Assembly (NCBI GenBank): GCA_964447525.1
Contig: CAYUSU010000011.1
Coordinates: 1 to 30,813 of the forward strand
DNA: 30,813 nucleotides
Source of the DNA: JAFGDH01 sp964447525
GTDB lineage: Archaea; Aenigmatarchaeota; Aenigmatarchaeia; QMZP01; QMZT01
Direction: 5' to 3'
Every line of letters starts with the position of its first letter. The first letter of the stretch is position 1. Shown here piece after piece: positions 14,096 to 21,661 of the stretch. The position numbers and the translations under genes were made by a program. Under the pieces are notes generated by a model. That model did no database searches. It saw only the letters and a list, made by a program, of their open reading frames with translations, and had not been told where the DNA came from.

Positions 14096-15264
14096 TGTTT
14101 ATGTCCAAAATGAAACCTTTAACAGGTGCGTACGCTTCCGCTGAAGCGATGAGACAGATAAACCCGGAAGTAGTCGCAGCCTATCCGATTACTCCTTCCA
14201 CTCCGATAGTGGAGACATTCGCCAAGTTCGTTGCTGACGGGAAGGTAGACACGGAAATGATAAGGGTCGAAAGCGAACATTCTTCAATGTCAGCATGCGT
14301 TGGGGCGTCGGCAGCAGGCGTTCGTGTTATGACGGCCACTTCTTCAGCCGGATTGGCACTAATGTGGGAAGTGTTGGGGGTGGCTTCCGGTATGAGGCTC
14401 CCGATAATAATGTCATTAGCCAACCGAGCGCTCTCAGGTCCGATAAACATCCACTGTGATCATTCGGATGCAATGGGAGCAAGGGATCTCTCATGGATAC
14501 AGATTTTCTCGGAAGACGCACAGGAAGCTTATGAGAACACACTTTTAGCGATAAGACTCGCAGAGCATCCGGACGTTCTCCTTCCAACAATGGTATGCCA
14601 GGACGGTTTCATAACTTCACACGGAGTACAGAACGTGACAATACATGATGACGACGTTGTAAAGAAGTTCATAGGTGAAAGGAAACCGTGGAAATCACTT
14701 CTGAACCTTAATGATCCGGTCACATTCGGACCGCTGGAACTCACTGATTATTATTTCGAAACGAAAAGACAACAGGAAGAGGCCATGATGCACGCAAAGA
14801 AGGTTTTCCTGGAGGTAGGGGAAGAACTATCCAAGATAACCGGAAACAATTACGGTTATTTCGAGGAATACCAAACAGAAGACGCGGAAGCTATCATAGT
14901 TGCAATGAACTCGACAGCAGGCACGGCGAAAGCGACCATTGACAGGATGAGAAAGGAAGGGAAAAAAGTAGGATTGTTGAAAATACGACTTTTCAGGCCT
15001 TTCCCGTACGAAGAAATCGGCAAGGCCCTGTCAAAAGCCAGAACCGTAGGGGTGCTTGATCGTTCAGCTTCATTCGGAGCTCATCACCCGCTTTTCTCGG
15101 AGATAAGGAATTCGCTTTATGATATTGATTCCAAACCAAAGATTCAGAGCTATCTTTACGGTCTTGGGGGAAAGGATATTTTCGAGAAGGACATTGAAAA
15201 GGTGTTCGATGAAATATTGGAAGGAAACACGGGACCAACGAAATACATAGGTCTGAGGGAGTGA
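14095..15264 (+). CDS. porA: Pyruvate:ferredoxin oxidoreductase, alpha subunit
   Basis: The alpha subunit, about 389 residues. It carries the pyrimidine-side TPP-binding domain (YPITPSTPIVETF, ESEHSSMSACVGASAAGVRVMTATSS) and the C-terminal domain with VAMNSTAGTAKATID and VGLLKIRLFRPFP. It pairs with the beta subunit to build the active site. The frame opens at a GTG at 14092, but the ATG at 14095 overlaps the porD TGA as TGATG, typical of coupled translation; an ATG at 14101 is also possible. Length and motifs are those of the archaeal enzyme. Confidence 0.93.
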   Translation: MFMSKMKPLTGAYASAEAMRQINPEVVAAYPITPSTPIVETFAKFVADGKVDTEMIRVESEHSSMSACVGASAAGVRVMTATSSAGLALMWEVLGVASGMRLPIIMSLANRALSGPINIHCDHSDAMGARDLSWIQIFSEDAQEAYENTLLAIRLAEHPDVLLPTMVCQDGFITSHGVQNVTIHDDDVVKKFIGERKPWKSLLNLNDPVTFGPLELTDYYFETKRQQEEAMMHAKKVFLEVGEELSKITGNNYGYFEEYQTEDAEAIIVAMNSTAGTAKATIDRMRKEGKKVGLLKIRLFRPFPYEEIGKALSKARTVGVLDRSASFGAHHPLFSEIRNSLYDIDSKPKIQSYLYGLGGKDIFEKDIEKVFDEILEGNTGPTKYIGLRE

Positions 15265-15269
15265 AAAAA

Positions 15270-16187
15270 ATGATGCTAAAGGATTTCGCGAAAAAACCGA
15301 AGAGATTCGTTTCCGGAGGAAGGAGTTGCGCAGGGTGTGCGGCACCGATCATTTTCAGGACAGTGCTTGCCGCAACGGATCATCCGATTGTTGCAGGCAA
15401 TGCAACCGGTTGTATGGAAGTCACGTCTTCTATCTATCCATTCACGTCATGGAATATCCCGTGGATACATAACGCCTTCGAGAATGTTTCCCCCACGATT
15501 TCAGGAGCCGAGACCGCTTATCGCGCACTGAAAAAAAGAGGGAAAATGAAGGAAACCGTCAAATTTGTCGCCTTCGGCGGTGACGGGGGGACGTATGATA
15601 TTGGTTTACAGTCGTTATCCGGAGCTTTGGAAAGGGGTCATGATTTCCTTTACGTTTGTTATGATAATGGAGCTTACATGAACACTGGCAACCAGCGTTC
15701 GTCAGCGACGCCTTTCGGAGCATCGACAACAACGGAACCCGCAGGAAAGGTTCTACAGGGAAAGAGTTTGTTCAGGAAGAACCTTACGGAAATCGCGGTC
15801 GCCCACAATATTCCTTATGTGGCGCAGGCTTCAGTTTCAAATATAATGGACCTTTACAACAAGGCAAAGAAAGCCTTCGAAGTCGAGGGTCCTAAATTCA
15901 TGGTAGTTTTCTCACCGTGCACGACATTATGGAAGTTCAAACCTGATGACACGATACACATAGCAAAGCTGGCCGTCGAAAGCCGTTTCTGGCCGTTGTA
16001 CGAGATAGAGAACGGAAAATACAAGCTTAGTTACAAACCTTCGAAAGATGTCCCAGTAGAGGAGTTCCTTAAAACACAGAAAAGGTTCGTACATCTTTTC
16101 AGGCCTGAGAACAGGAATCTCATCGAAAAGATACAGAAACACACGGACGAAGAGTGGGAAAAGCTGCTGAAGAAGTGTGAGGAATGA
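15270..16187 (+). CDS. porB: Pyruvate:ferredoxin oxidoreductase, beta subunit
   Basis: The TPP- and cluster-binding beta subunit, about 305 residues. The TPP motif is GGDGGTYDIG ... YDNGAYMNTGNQ (GDG to N spacing as in the family). Cluster cysteines are in SCAGCAAP, GNATGCMEV and FSPC. The frame opens at a GTG at 15261 overlapping the porA stop, but GGGAGTGA directly before the ATG at 15270 favours that start. The C-terminal tail after VPVEEFLK is typical. Its end overlaps the ferritin-like gene, so that gene seems to be part of the same mRNA. Confidence 0.93.
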   Translation: MMLKDFAKKPKRFVSGGRSCAGCAAPIIFRTVLAATDHPIVAGNATGCMEVTSSIYPFTSWNIPWIHNAFENVSPTISGAETAYRALKKRGKMKETVKFVAFGGDGGTYDIGLQSLSGALERGHDFLYVCYDNGAYMNTGNQRSSATPFGASTTTEPAGKVLQGKSLFRKNLTEIAVAHNIPYVAQASVSNIMDLYNKAKKAFEVEGPKFMVVFSPCTTLWKFKPDDTIHIAKLAVESRFWPLYEIENGKYKLSYKPSKDVPVEEFLKTQKRFVHLFRPENRNLIEKIQKHTDEEWEKLLKKCEE

Positions 16188-16189
16188 TT

Positions 16190-16684
16190 ATGGATATTCA
16201 GGAATCAATGAAAATCGCACTGGAGAACGAACTGAAGGGAAAGGAGATGTACGAGAAATTCGCAGAGAGGGCGAACAACCCCGTAACCAAAAGAACATTC
16301 GAATTCCTCGCTGAAGAGGAAGTGAAACACATCGAAGCGATCAGAAATTTCGAGGAGTCCGTTCAGGTTACACCGGAAGGTCCAACAAGCTTCGAGGATA
16401 TCCGTTCCATATTCGATCAGTCCATTGAACACTTCGACAAACAGGCCAAACCGGAAAGCGATGATCTGGAAGCACACAAACTCGGGATGGATCTCGAACA
16501 GAAAAGCTACGAACTGTACAAGAAGTTCTTCGAGGAATCCACCGAGGAAAACGTGAAGAGATTCTTTGAATTCCTGATGAAGCAGGAAAACTCTCATTTC
16601 GTTCTCATTCAGAAAGCTTATGATTTCATCAGCGACCCTGAAGGTTTCTACGCCGAAACCGAAGGCAGGGTAATGGAGGGATAA
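16190..16684 (+). CDS. Rubrerythrin-like ferritin-fold diiron protein
   Basis: A four-helix protein of about 164 residues of the rubrerythrin/ferritin-like group. The two ExxH motifs are EEEVKH in helix 2 and QENSHF in helix 4, with partner glutamates in ENELKGKEMYEKF (helix 1) and EQKSYELYKKFF (helix 3), giving a full diiron site. There is no rubredoxin CxxC domain, so electrons must come from another protein. Rubrerythrins reduce peroxide in anaerobes. Sitting directly after porB and before a ferredoxin, it could shield the oxygen-sensitive POR clusters. The ATG at 16190 follows GAGGA inside the porB end; an ATG at 16184 overlaps its stop. Confidence 0.88.
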   Translation: MDIQESMKIALENELKGKEMYEKFAERANNPVTKRTFEFLAEEEVKHIEAIRNFEESVQVTPEGPTSFEDIRSIFDQSIEHFDKQAKPESDDLEAHKLGMDLEQKSYELYKKFFEESTEENVKRFFEFLMKQENSHFVLIQKAYDFISDPEGFYAETEGRVMEG

Positions 16685-16710
16685 ACAAGGAAAAACGGGA
16701 GGTAATTATA

Positions 16711-16908
16711 ATGACAATAAAAGTATCGCATGACAGGAACGCATGCATCGGATGCGGAGCTTGCGCGGCAGTATGCGCGGATAACTGGAAGATGTCGGAC
16801 GACGGCAAGAGCGATCCTATCAAAGGGGAAGTCGACGATATCGGATGTAATCAGGAAGCTTCTGACTCGTGTCCGGTTCAATGCATAAAAATCGAGAAAT
16901 CAGAATAA
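16711..16908 (+). CDS. Ferredoxin, single [4Fe-4S], Pyrococcus-like
   Basis: A 65-residue ferredoxin. CIGCGAC at Cys12, Cys15 and Cys18, plus Cys54 in SCPVQC, give one [4Fe-4S] cluster. Cys22 and Cys46 align with the two cysteines that form a disulfide in Pyrococcus furiosus ferredoxin, as I recall it; the first-cluster position 15, Asp there, is Cys here. An additional Cys58 has no partner in that model. GGAGGT lies close before the ATG. The position after por genes strongly suggests that this is the acceptor of electrons from POR. Confidence 0.92.
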   Translation: MTIKVSHDRNACIGCGACAAVCADNWKMSDDGKSDPIKGEVDDIGCNQEASDSCPVQCIKIEKSE

Positions 16909-16912
16909 TGAT

Positions 16913-17821
16913 ATGACAAAAATACTGATCACCGAACCATTTCCTGATTTTGTTATTTCCGGCCTTAGAAAAAAAGGAAAGGTAACTCATATTGTTAAGC
17001 CATCAGCGAAAGCTGTTTCAATTCATATAGGCGACGCAGATGTTCTTATAATCAGATCGAAGACGAAGGTTGACAAAACGCTTCTGAACAAAGCCAAAAA
17101 ACTCCGTCTTGTCATAACCGCCACTCACGGGTTCGAGCACATTGACGTCGAAGAACTGAAAAAAAGAAAGATACGTTTTTTTACGACTCCCGTAGCTACC
17201 ATAGGGATGACTGAATTTGTGTTCGGAATGATGTTCTCGCTTTTGCGAAGAATACCGGAGGCAGACCGTTCCATCCGAAGCGGCCAATGGAAAATGCATG
17301 ATCTCGAAGGGAAGGAACTTTTCGCAAAGACGCTCGGTGTCGTGGGTCTTGGCCCGATCGGGAAGGATGTCGCAAGAATAGGAAAACTGTTGGGAATGAA
17401 AATATTGGCATGCGACCCTAACAACATGATCACGGAAAGCGAGCTGGAAAGAATGGACATCCGCCTTTGTTCATTGTCTCACGTGATTAAAAATGCAGAT
17501 ATAGTGACCATGCATGCACATCTCAACGACAGGACTTACCACATGATCGGAAAGAAGGAACTGGCCAAAATGAAAAAGGGGTCATTCTTTATCAACACAG
17601 CCAGAGGAGGATTGGTGGACGAACATTCCCTTTACGAATCTCTCACATCGAAACACCTTGCCGGGGCGGCGCTGGACGTATTCGAGAAAGAGCCTCCTGG
17701 AAGCAATCCGCTAACAAAACTCAGCAACGTCATACTGACGCCGCATATCGGGATAAATACAGCAGAAACCAGCGAAAGGGTTGGGAAGAAAGTTCTGGAT
17801 ATTATTAGGAAATATACCTAA
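16913..17821 (+). CDS. D-isomer-specific 2-hydroxyacid dehydrogenase
   Basis: A 302-residue NAD(P)-dependent dehydrogenase of the 3-phosphoglycerate/glyoxylate reductase family. The nucleotide site is GVVGLGPIGKDVARIGK with an acidic end of strand 2 (ACDPNN). Catalytic residues are Arg in NTARGGLVDE, Glu in DVFEKEP and His in LTPHIGINT. It lacks the C-terminal ACT domain of longer phosphoglycerate dehydrogenases. Substrates could be hydroxypyruvate, glyoxylate or pyruvate; the last would fit POR context, but that is inference. It starts four bases after the ferredoxin stop and ends the operon. Confidence 0.9.
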   Translation: MTKILITEPFPDFVISGLRKKGKVTHIVKPSAKAVSIHIGDADVLIIRSKTKVDKTLLNKAKKLRLVITATHGFEHIDVEELKKRKIRFFTTPVATIGMTEFVFGMMFSLLRRIPEADRSIRSGQWKMHDLEGKELFAKTLGVVGLGPIGKDVARIGKLLGMKILACDPNNMITESELERMDIRLCSLSHVIKNADIVTMHAHLNDRTYHMIGKKELAKMKKGSFFINTARGGLVDEHSLYESLTSKHLAGAALDVFEKEPPGSNPLTKLSNVILTPHIGINTAETSERVGKKVLDIIRKYT

Positions 17822-17825
17822 TTTC

Positions 17826-18023
17826 TCACTTCTTCTTTTTCTTTGCATATCTTCTTGGTTTTATCTTTTTCAGCCGGTCCTTCGATGTGATTGCCAAACA
17901 AAGTATCCCTATGAATCCCACGAATGCTGACAATCCGCTTTCCACGTAGTTTCCGATCATCAATATAACCGATATGATAATGAATATCAGTCCGATCACC
18001 AGCCCGATTTTTCCCCTGTTCAT
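17826..18023 (-). CDS. Small membrane protein with basic tail
   Basis: A 65-residue protein starting MNRGKIGLVIGLIF, with two hydrophobic segments (about residues 6-24 and 30-46) and a highly basic C-terminus (KDRLKKIKPRRYAKKKKK) likely on the inner face. The frame is open to 18158, but the longer form runs into the GTPase gene on the other strand, while the ATG at 18021-18023 follows TATA-like GTATAATATTAAATGG on the minus strand. It converges with the dehydrogenase gene, four bases apart. No family recognised. Confidence 0.6.
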   Translation of the reverse strand: MNRGKIGLVIGLIFIIISVILMIGNYVESGLSAFVGFIGILCLAITSKDRLKKIKPRRYAKKKKK

Positions 18024-18063
18024 GTTATACCATTTAATATTATACAGGCGGGAAAATATAAAC

Positions 18064-18816
18064 ATGGCCAGAAAAACAAAAACCGAATTCTGGAAGAATG
18101 TAAGGACCATCCTCAATTCATCAGATGTAATGCTGGAGATACTGGATGCGACCAACATCAGCGAAACGAGAAATCAGGAATTCGAACACAAGGTTCTGGC
18201 CAGGGGGAAGATACTCATATTCGTGATCAACAAGTCCGATATGGCCGTAGGGAAGAATGTGGAAAAGGAAATCGAGGATCTACGCCCTAAAGTTTTCGTG
18301 TCAACGAAAGATCACAAAGGAGTTTTGAAACTGAGGAGAACTATAATGATGATGGCAAAGAAAAAGGGGAAATACGAACCGGTGGTAGGTGTTTTTGGTT
18401 ATCCAAACGTTGGCAAAAGTTCCATCATTAATTCTTTGAGGGGGAGGAAATCGGTCAAAACTTCCGCAGAAGCCGGATACACGAAACGTCTCAAATACAT
18501 AAGATGCGGAAACATGATGGTGATTGATTCCCCGGGAGTGATTCCTTACGGGGAGAGGGACCCCGTAAAACACATCATGATAGGAGCCAAGAACCCTGAC
18601 AAAGTCAAGAATCCCATACAGATCACGGAAAAAATCATCAAAGAACGTGAAGGACTCATAGAGAAATATTTCGGGGTACCGGAACACGAAGATCCAATGG
18701 AAACAATAGACGCCATCGCAATGAAGAAAGGGCTGTTAAAGAAAGGCGGGGTTCCCGATACGAGGGCCACTGCCGTTTTCATCCTAATGCAAATACACCG
18801 TAAAAAGATAATGTGA
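18064..18816 (+). CDS. Circularly permuted GTPase (YlqF/RbgA/Nog2-like)
   Basis: A 250-residue GTPase with motifs in permuted order: G4 NKSD at 56-59 and a G5-like VST at 79-81 come first, then the P-loop GYPNVGKSS at 112-120, switch T near 140, and G3 DSPG at 155-158. This order defines the YlqF/RbgA, Nog2 and nucleostemin group, which act in assembly of the large ribosomal subunit. LEILDATNISETRN matches the DARxPxxxR opening in a relaxed form. The C-terminal 70 residues are helical. The frame is open 30 codons upstream, but AATATAAAC is just before the ATG at 18064 and the extension covers the divergent gene. A zinc-ribbon gene follows after 49 bases. Confidence 0.88.
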   Translation: MARKTKTEFWKNVRTILNSSDVMLEILDATNISETRNQEFEHKVLARGKILIFVINKSDMAVGKNVEKEIEDLRPKVFVSTKDHKGVLKLRRTIMMMAKKKGKYEPVVGVFGYPNVGKSSIINSLRGRKSVKTSAEAGYTKRLKYIRCGNMMVIDSPGVIPYGERDPVKHIMIGAKNPDKVKNPIQITEKIIKEREGLIEKYFGVPEHEDPMETIDAIAMKKGLLKKGGVPDTRATAVFILMQIHRKKIM

Positions 18817-18865
18817 TCATTTCGTTCCTTATATTCCAGTTTAACCAATATATTAACGTATTATT

Positions 18866-19021
18866 ATGATAAAAACAAATACCAAATTCAACATGCAAAA
18901 CATGTGTAAAGTGTGCGGAGCAAACAATCCCACCAAGGTTGTCCAGCAGTATCCTTCGCAATCATGGGTGTATTATTGCGAAAAGTGCTACGAAAAAGAA
19001 CGAAAGAAAAACAAAACATAG
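18866..19021 (+). CDS. Small zinc-ribbon protein (51 residues)
   Basis: A 51-residue protein with two CxxC knuckles, CKVCG near residues 14-18 and CEKCY near 38-42, about 20 residues apart, the classic zinc ribbon spacing. Between them is VVQQYPSQSWVYYC, and the C-terminal tail is basic (KERKKNKT). Such mini zinc ribbons occur in archaea as nucleic-acid or ribosome-associated proteins. An ATG nine codons in is an alternative start. It lies just after the GTPase gene on the same strand; AATATATTA before it could be its own promoter. A T-rich tract follows the stop. Confidence 0.7.
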   Translation: MIKTNTKFNMQNMCKVCGANNPTKVVQQYPSQSWVYYCEKCYEKERKKNKT

Positions 19022-19087
19022 AACCACCAGACTCAGTTTTTTCTTAACTACCGAATGTTTTTTAGATGATTGTATAAAAATCTATTT

Positions 19088-20185
19088 TTATTCATTTTTC
19101 TTCCTGTGAAAATTCTTCAGAAGATATCTTTGCCATGACATCAGGGAACCCAGATTCCCGGTCACAGCTATGTCGGTCATCTGGTTCCTGGAAAGTATCA
19201 GGTGGGCCGGTATTCCCAGGTTTTCCGCGATTGCGTTCCTGTCCTCCTCCAATCTGTCGATATTTCTCTTCTGTCTTTCGCTCATCTTTTTTTTCGCCTT
19301 CGGGGGCATCTTTATGGACGTCTTCCGCGCCCGAATGACCGCCTTCATGAACATCCCGGCATTCCTTCTCACAAACGGATGGACTCCGTTCAGCGAACGC
19401 CAGCCATTCTCCGACGATGGGGGATTCACGGACAATTGCTTCAGAATTATGTTGCTTATTACGTAATGGACCGGCCGATCGATCCTCTTTGCCACATTCT
19501 CCCTCAGGTTGTAGAGCTGTTTGAATACGGAAAGCTCCTCCGGTTTCAGCTTCTTTATACCCTTCACGTCCTGATAGGTCGGATTCCTTAAAATGATGCC
19601 GGAATTATCCAGGCTCATGAACTCCTGTTCCGCCCAGCGCAGCCTTCCGATCCTTTCGAGTTCATCCTTAAGCAGGTTCCTCAGCTCCAGAAGGTGGTCA
19701 ACATCCCCCGCAGCATATTCCATCATTTCCCTCGTCAGCGGCCTTTTCGTCCAGTCAGCCTTTTGAAACTTCTTCTGCTTTTCCACCCCAAAATATTCCC
19801 TGAGCAAATATCCCAGCCCTATTTCCTTCCTGCCAGCCAGTATGGCAGCGAACTGGGTGTCAAAAATGTTTCTGGGCGAGCACATGTACTGGTAGCGGAG
19901 TATCCTGATGTCAAAGTCCGGATCATGGAAGACCTTTTGTCTGGACGGGTCCTCCAGCAACCTGATAACCGGATCGACTTTCTTCAGCCTGATGGCGTCC
20001 ACTATCCAGTTTTTCCTCCCGTCCGATATCTGGATCAAAGAAACGTACGTCCCGTAGTGGTGCATGTTGTTTTCGCTCTCTGTATCCACAGCGAACTCTT
20101 TCGAACGTTCCCATTCCTTCGCCGCCTCAGCGAGTTTTCCGGGCGTGTCCACGAGAACAAGGACCTTTCCGCTACATTCAACCAT
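19088..20185 (-). CDS. rnd: RNase D-like 3'-5' exonuclease with HRDC domain
   Basis: A protein of about 365 residues with a DEDDy exonuclease domain: FAVDTES (D-x-E), the VFHDPDFDIRIL block and YAAGDVDHLLEL with Tyr and Asp at the third motif. Then an HRDC-like helical domain follows (VFKQLYNLRENVAKRIDRPVHYV ... VNPPSS), and a basic region (KMPPKAKKKMSERQKR). This is the layout of bacterial RNase D, which trims tRNA 3' ends, and of eukaryotic Rrp6. It is uncommon in archaea. Start choice: the frame opens with GTG at 20194; the ATG at 20185 sits after AAGTGAT. Confidence 0.88.
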   Translation of the reverse strand: MVECSGKVLVLVDTPGKLAEAAKEWERSKEFAVDTESENNMHHYGTYVSLIQISDGRKNWIVDAIRLKKVDPVIRLLEDPSRQKVFHDPDFDIRILRYQYMCSPRNIFDTQFAAILAGRKEIGLGYLLREYFGVEKQKKFQKADWTKRPLTREMMEYAAGDVDHLLELRNLLKDELERIGRLRWAEQEFMSLDNSGIILRNPTYQDVKGIKKLKPEELSVFKQLYNLRENVAKRIDRPVHYVISNIILKQLSVNPPSSENGWRSLNGVHPFVRRNAGMFMKAVIRARKTSIKMPPKAKKKMSERQKRNIDRLEEDRNAIAENLGIPAHLILSRNQMTDIAVTGNLGSLMSWQRYLLKNFHRKKNE

Positions 20186-20298
20186 GATTATCACTTAATT
20201 ATTTGGACCCGTTGTAATTAAATGGATTCTTGCACGTAGGGAAATCGAGCTATCGCTGTTCACAGTGCAAAATAAAAAGAAAAAGGGAAGGATGGGGG

Positions 20299-21537
20299 TT
20301 AACCGCATCCTGCTGCTGTGTCTGTTCCGCCGCCTGATCCTACAGGACCGAAACCCGGAGCCTCTGCGGCTGTGCTAAGCTGTGTGTCGCATTCTGCCGG
20401 CGGTGTGTTGAAGGCATTACAAATCGCATCCTTTATTGCTTCTGCCGATCTGGTCACCTGCACAGTCTGGCCGTTCAGGACGAACGATGGTGATCCCCTT
20501 ACCCCATACTGGCTTGCCAAAACGGCATCAACCGGATATGGCGGGTATTGCTGATCACTGTTCTTGAACGCGTTGGTCACGTCGAAATCGTCCTCCAGTG
20601 ACTGAAGGCATGCATTATGTATGTCCTCGTCTATTCCGGTTTCCGTCATGCATGAAGCGCTGTCCTGCTTTTCGAGGAAGCACCTGAGGAACGGAGTGAA
20701 CTTTTCATTCTGGTCTTTCTGTATGCAGTATATGTTATTGTTCTCGACCATCTCCTTCTCCCCGTGCATCAAATAGTGCACGAAGTTCAGGTTCAGATCA
20801 GCCTTGTCTCCAAGGAGCTCTATCACAGGAACATATGCTTTCATGAACTGCGTCCCGTAAGGACAGTATGACATTACGAAAGCGTTTGCCACCGGCCTGT
20901 CCGATTTAGGAGATTCCGGTGCTGGCGGCTCCTGCGTTTCCGGTGCGTCCGGAACGTCTTTGCAGATTGCTTCGTTGTTCGTAAGCTGGCACAGCTGGTT
21001 CTTGAGCGTTGCCTCGCTGTCGAACGCCGCCGTTGTCACGAACTTGCCGTCGTATAGAAGGACATAACCGGGTGTTTCCATTTCCCTGTCAAATCCAGTA
21101 GTCTTGAACGGTATGTTCAGTGTCGAAGCGAGCTGCTCCGCTATTCCCTGCAAGGTTTCGCAATCTTTGCATCCCTGGGGACTGATGAATACGAACTGAT
21201 CCGAGTTCCCTTCCGTGGGTGCAGAAATGATCTGACCCGTTGGAACAAGACCATAATTCACCATGAAACCTATGGCAAAGAAGATTATCGCTATTCCCAC
21301 GTAAGTGATGTGGGATTTGCTGACGCTGATATTTTTTGAAGATTTCTCTTTTGGTGCTGCTTTTACCTCTGGTTTCTGAGCATTGGTTTCTATCTTCTGA
21401 ATTTTGTTTTCTTCTGGCATCTTATCTACCTCCTTTGTTGAATCATGAGATTCTTTGTCTTTCAAAGAAACGTTTGTATTTTTTGATTCATTCGTTGGAA
21501 CATTATTTTTCGAGAAATTACGTATTTTCTTTGACAT
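20299..21537 (-). CDS. Membrane-anchored protein with two thioredoxin-like domains (DsbA/GILT-like)
   Basis: A protein of up to 412 residues. A disordered Lys/Asn/Ser-rich N-terminus precedes one membrane segment (about residues 77-99, VGIAIIFFAIGFMVNYG). The first thioredoxin-like domain has the redox motif CKDC (FISPQGCKDCETL) near 119-122, the second has CPYG (VMSYCPYGTQFMKAYVPV) near 225 with a cis-Pro-like GSPSFVLNG. Extra cysteines sit in the second domain (YCIQKD, LRCFLE, SCMTE, ACLQS) and at the very end (AAGCG). Both domains face outside, suited to disulfide formation or reduction. Two starts compete: 21537 (leaderless, TATA about 26 bases upstream) and Met40 at 21420, with a near-perfect AGGAGGT. 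Confidence 0.85.
   Translation of the reverse strand: MSKKIRNFSKNNVPTNESKNTNVSLKDKESHDSTKEVDKMPEENKIQKIETNAQKPEVKAAPKEKSSKNISVSKSHITYVGIAIIFFAIGFMVNYGLVPTGQIISAPTEGNSDQFVFISPQGCKDCETLQGIAEQLASTLNIPFKTTGFDREMETPGYVLLYDGKFVTTAAFDSEATLKNQLCQLTNNEAICKDVPDAPETQEPPAPESPKSDRPVANAFVMSYCPYGTQFMKAYVPVIELLGDKADLNLNFVHYLMHGEKEMVENNNIYCIQKDQNEKFTPFLRCFLEKQDSASCMTETGIDEDIHNACLQSLEDDFDVTNAFKNSDQQYPPYPVDAVLASQYGVRGSPSFVLNGQTVQVTRSAEAIKDAICNAFNTPPAECDTQLSTAAEAPGFGPVGSGGGTDTAAGCG
21418..21434 (-). promoter_or_regulatory. Strong internal ribosome site before Met40 of the double-thioredoxin gene
   Basis: The minus strand reads AAGGAGGTAGATAAGATG, a seven-base Shine-Dalgarno match at ideal spacing to an in-frame ATG ending at 21418. 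It argues for initiation at codon 40, whereas the promoter position argues for codon 1. Both products may be made. Confidence 0.55.
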
Positions 21538-21557
21538 ATAACCACTATTGCGACATT

Positions 21558-21571
21558 ATATTTATAAATAT
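21558..21571. promoter_or_regulatory. Symmetric AT-rich TATA element of the double-thioredoxin gene
   Basis: ATATTTATAAATAT is a 14-base palindrome about 26 bases from the 21537 start and is the likely TATA box on the minus strand. The divergent propeller gene has a separate TATA box (GCTATAAAATATAAAG, about 21629-21644). Confidence 0.5.
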
Positions 21572-21661
21572 TTCTGTATCCCACTGCAAAGTAATTAAAA
21601 TTATGTTTGTTTTATTGGACTTTTAGCTATAAAATATAAAGAAAGCAACCAATCAATTAAA

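Noticed and set aside
15261..15269. GTG start for porB overlapping the porA stop
   Set aside because: It is possible, but GGGAGTGA is properly spaced only for the ATG at 15270.
17974..18063. 30-codon upstream extension of the GTPase
   Set aside because: It overlaps the divergent small membrane gene and has no GTPase features.
19202..20221. Long plus-strand ORFs over the RNase D gene (129 and 175 codons)
   Set aside because: Their Arg/His/Pro-rich products match no family and the minus strand carries the complete DEDDy and HRDC motifs.
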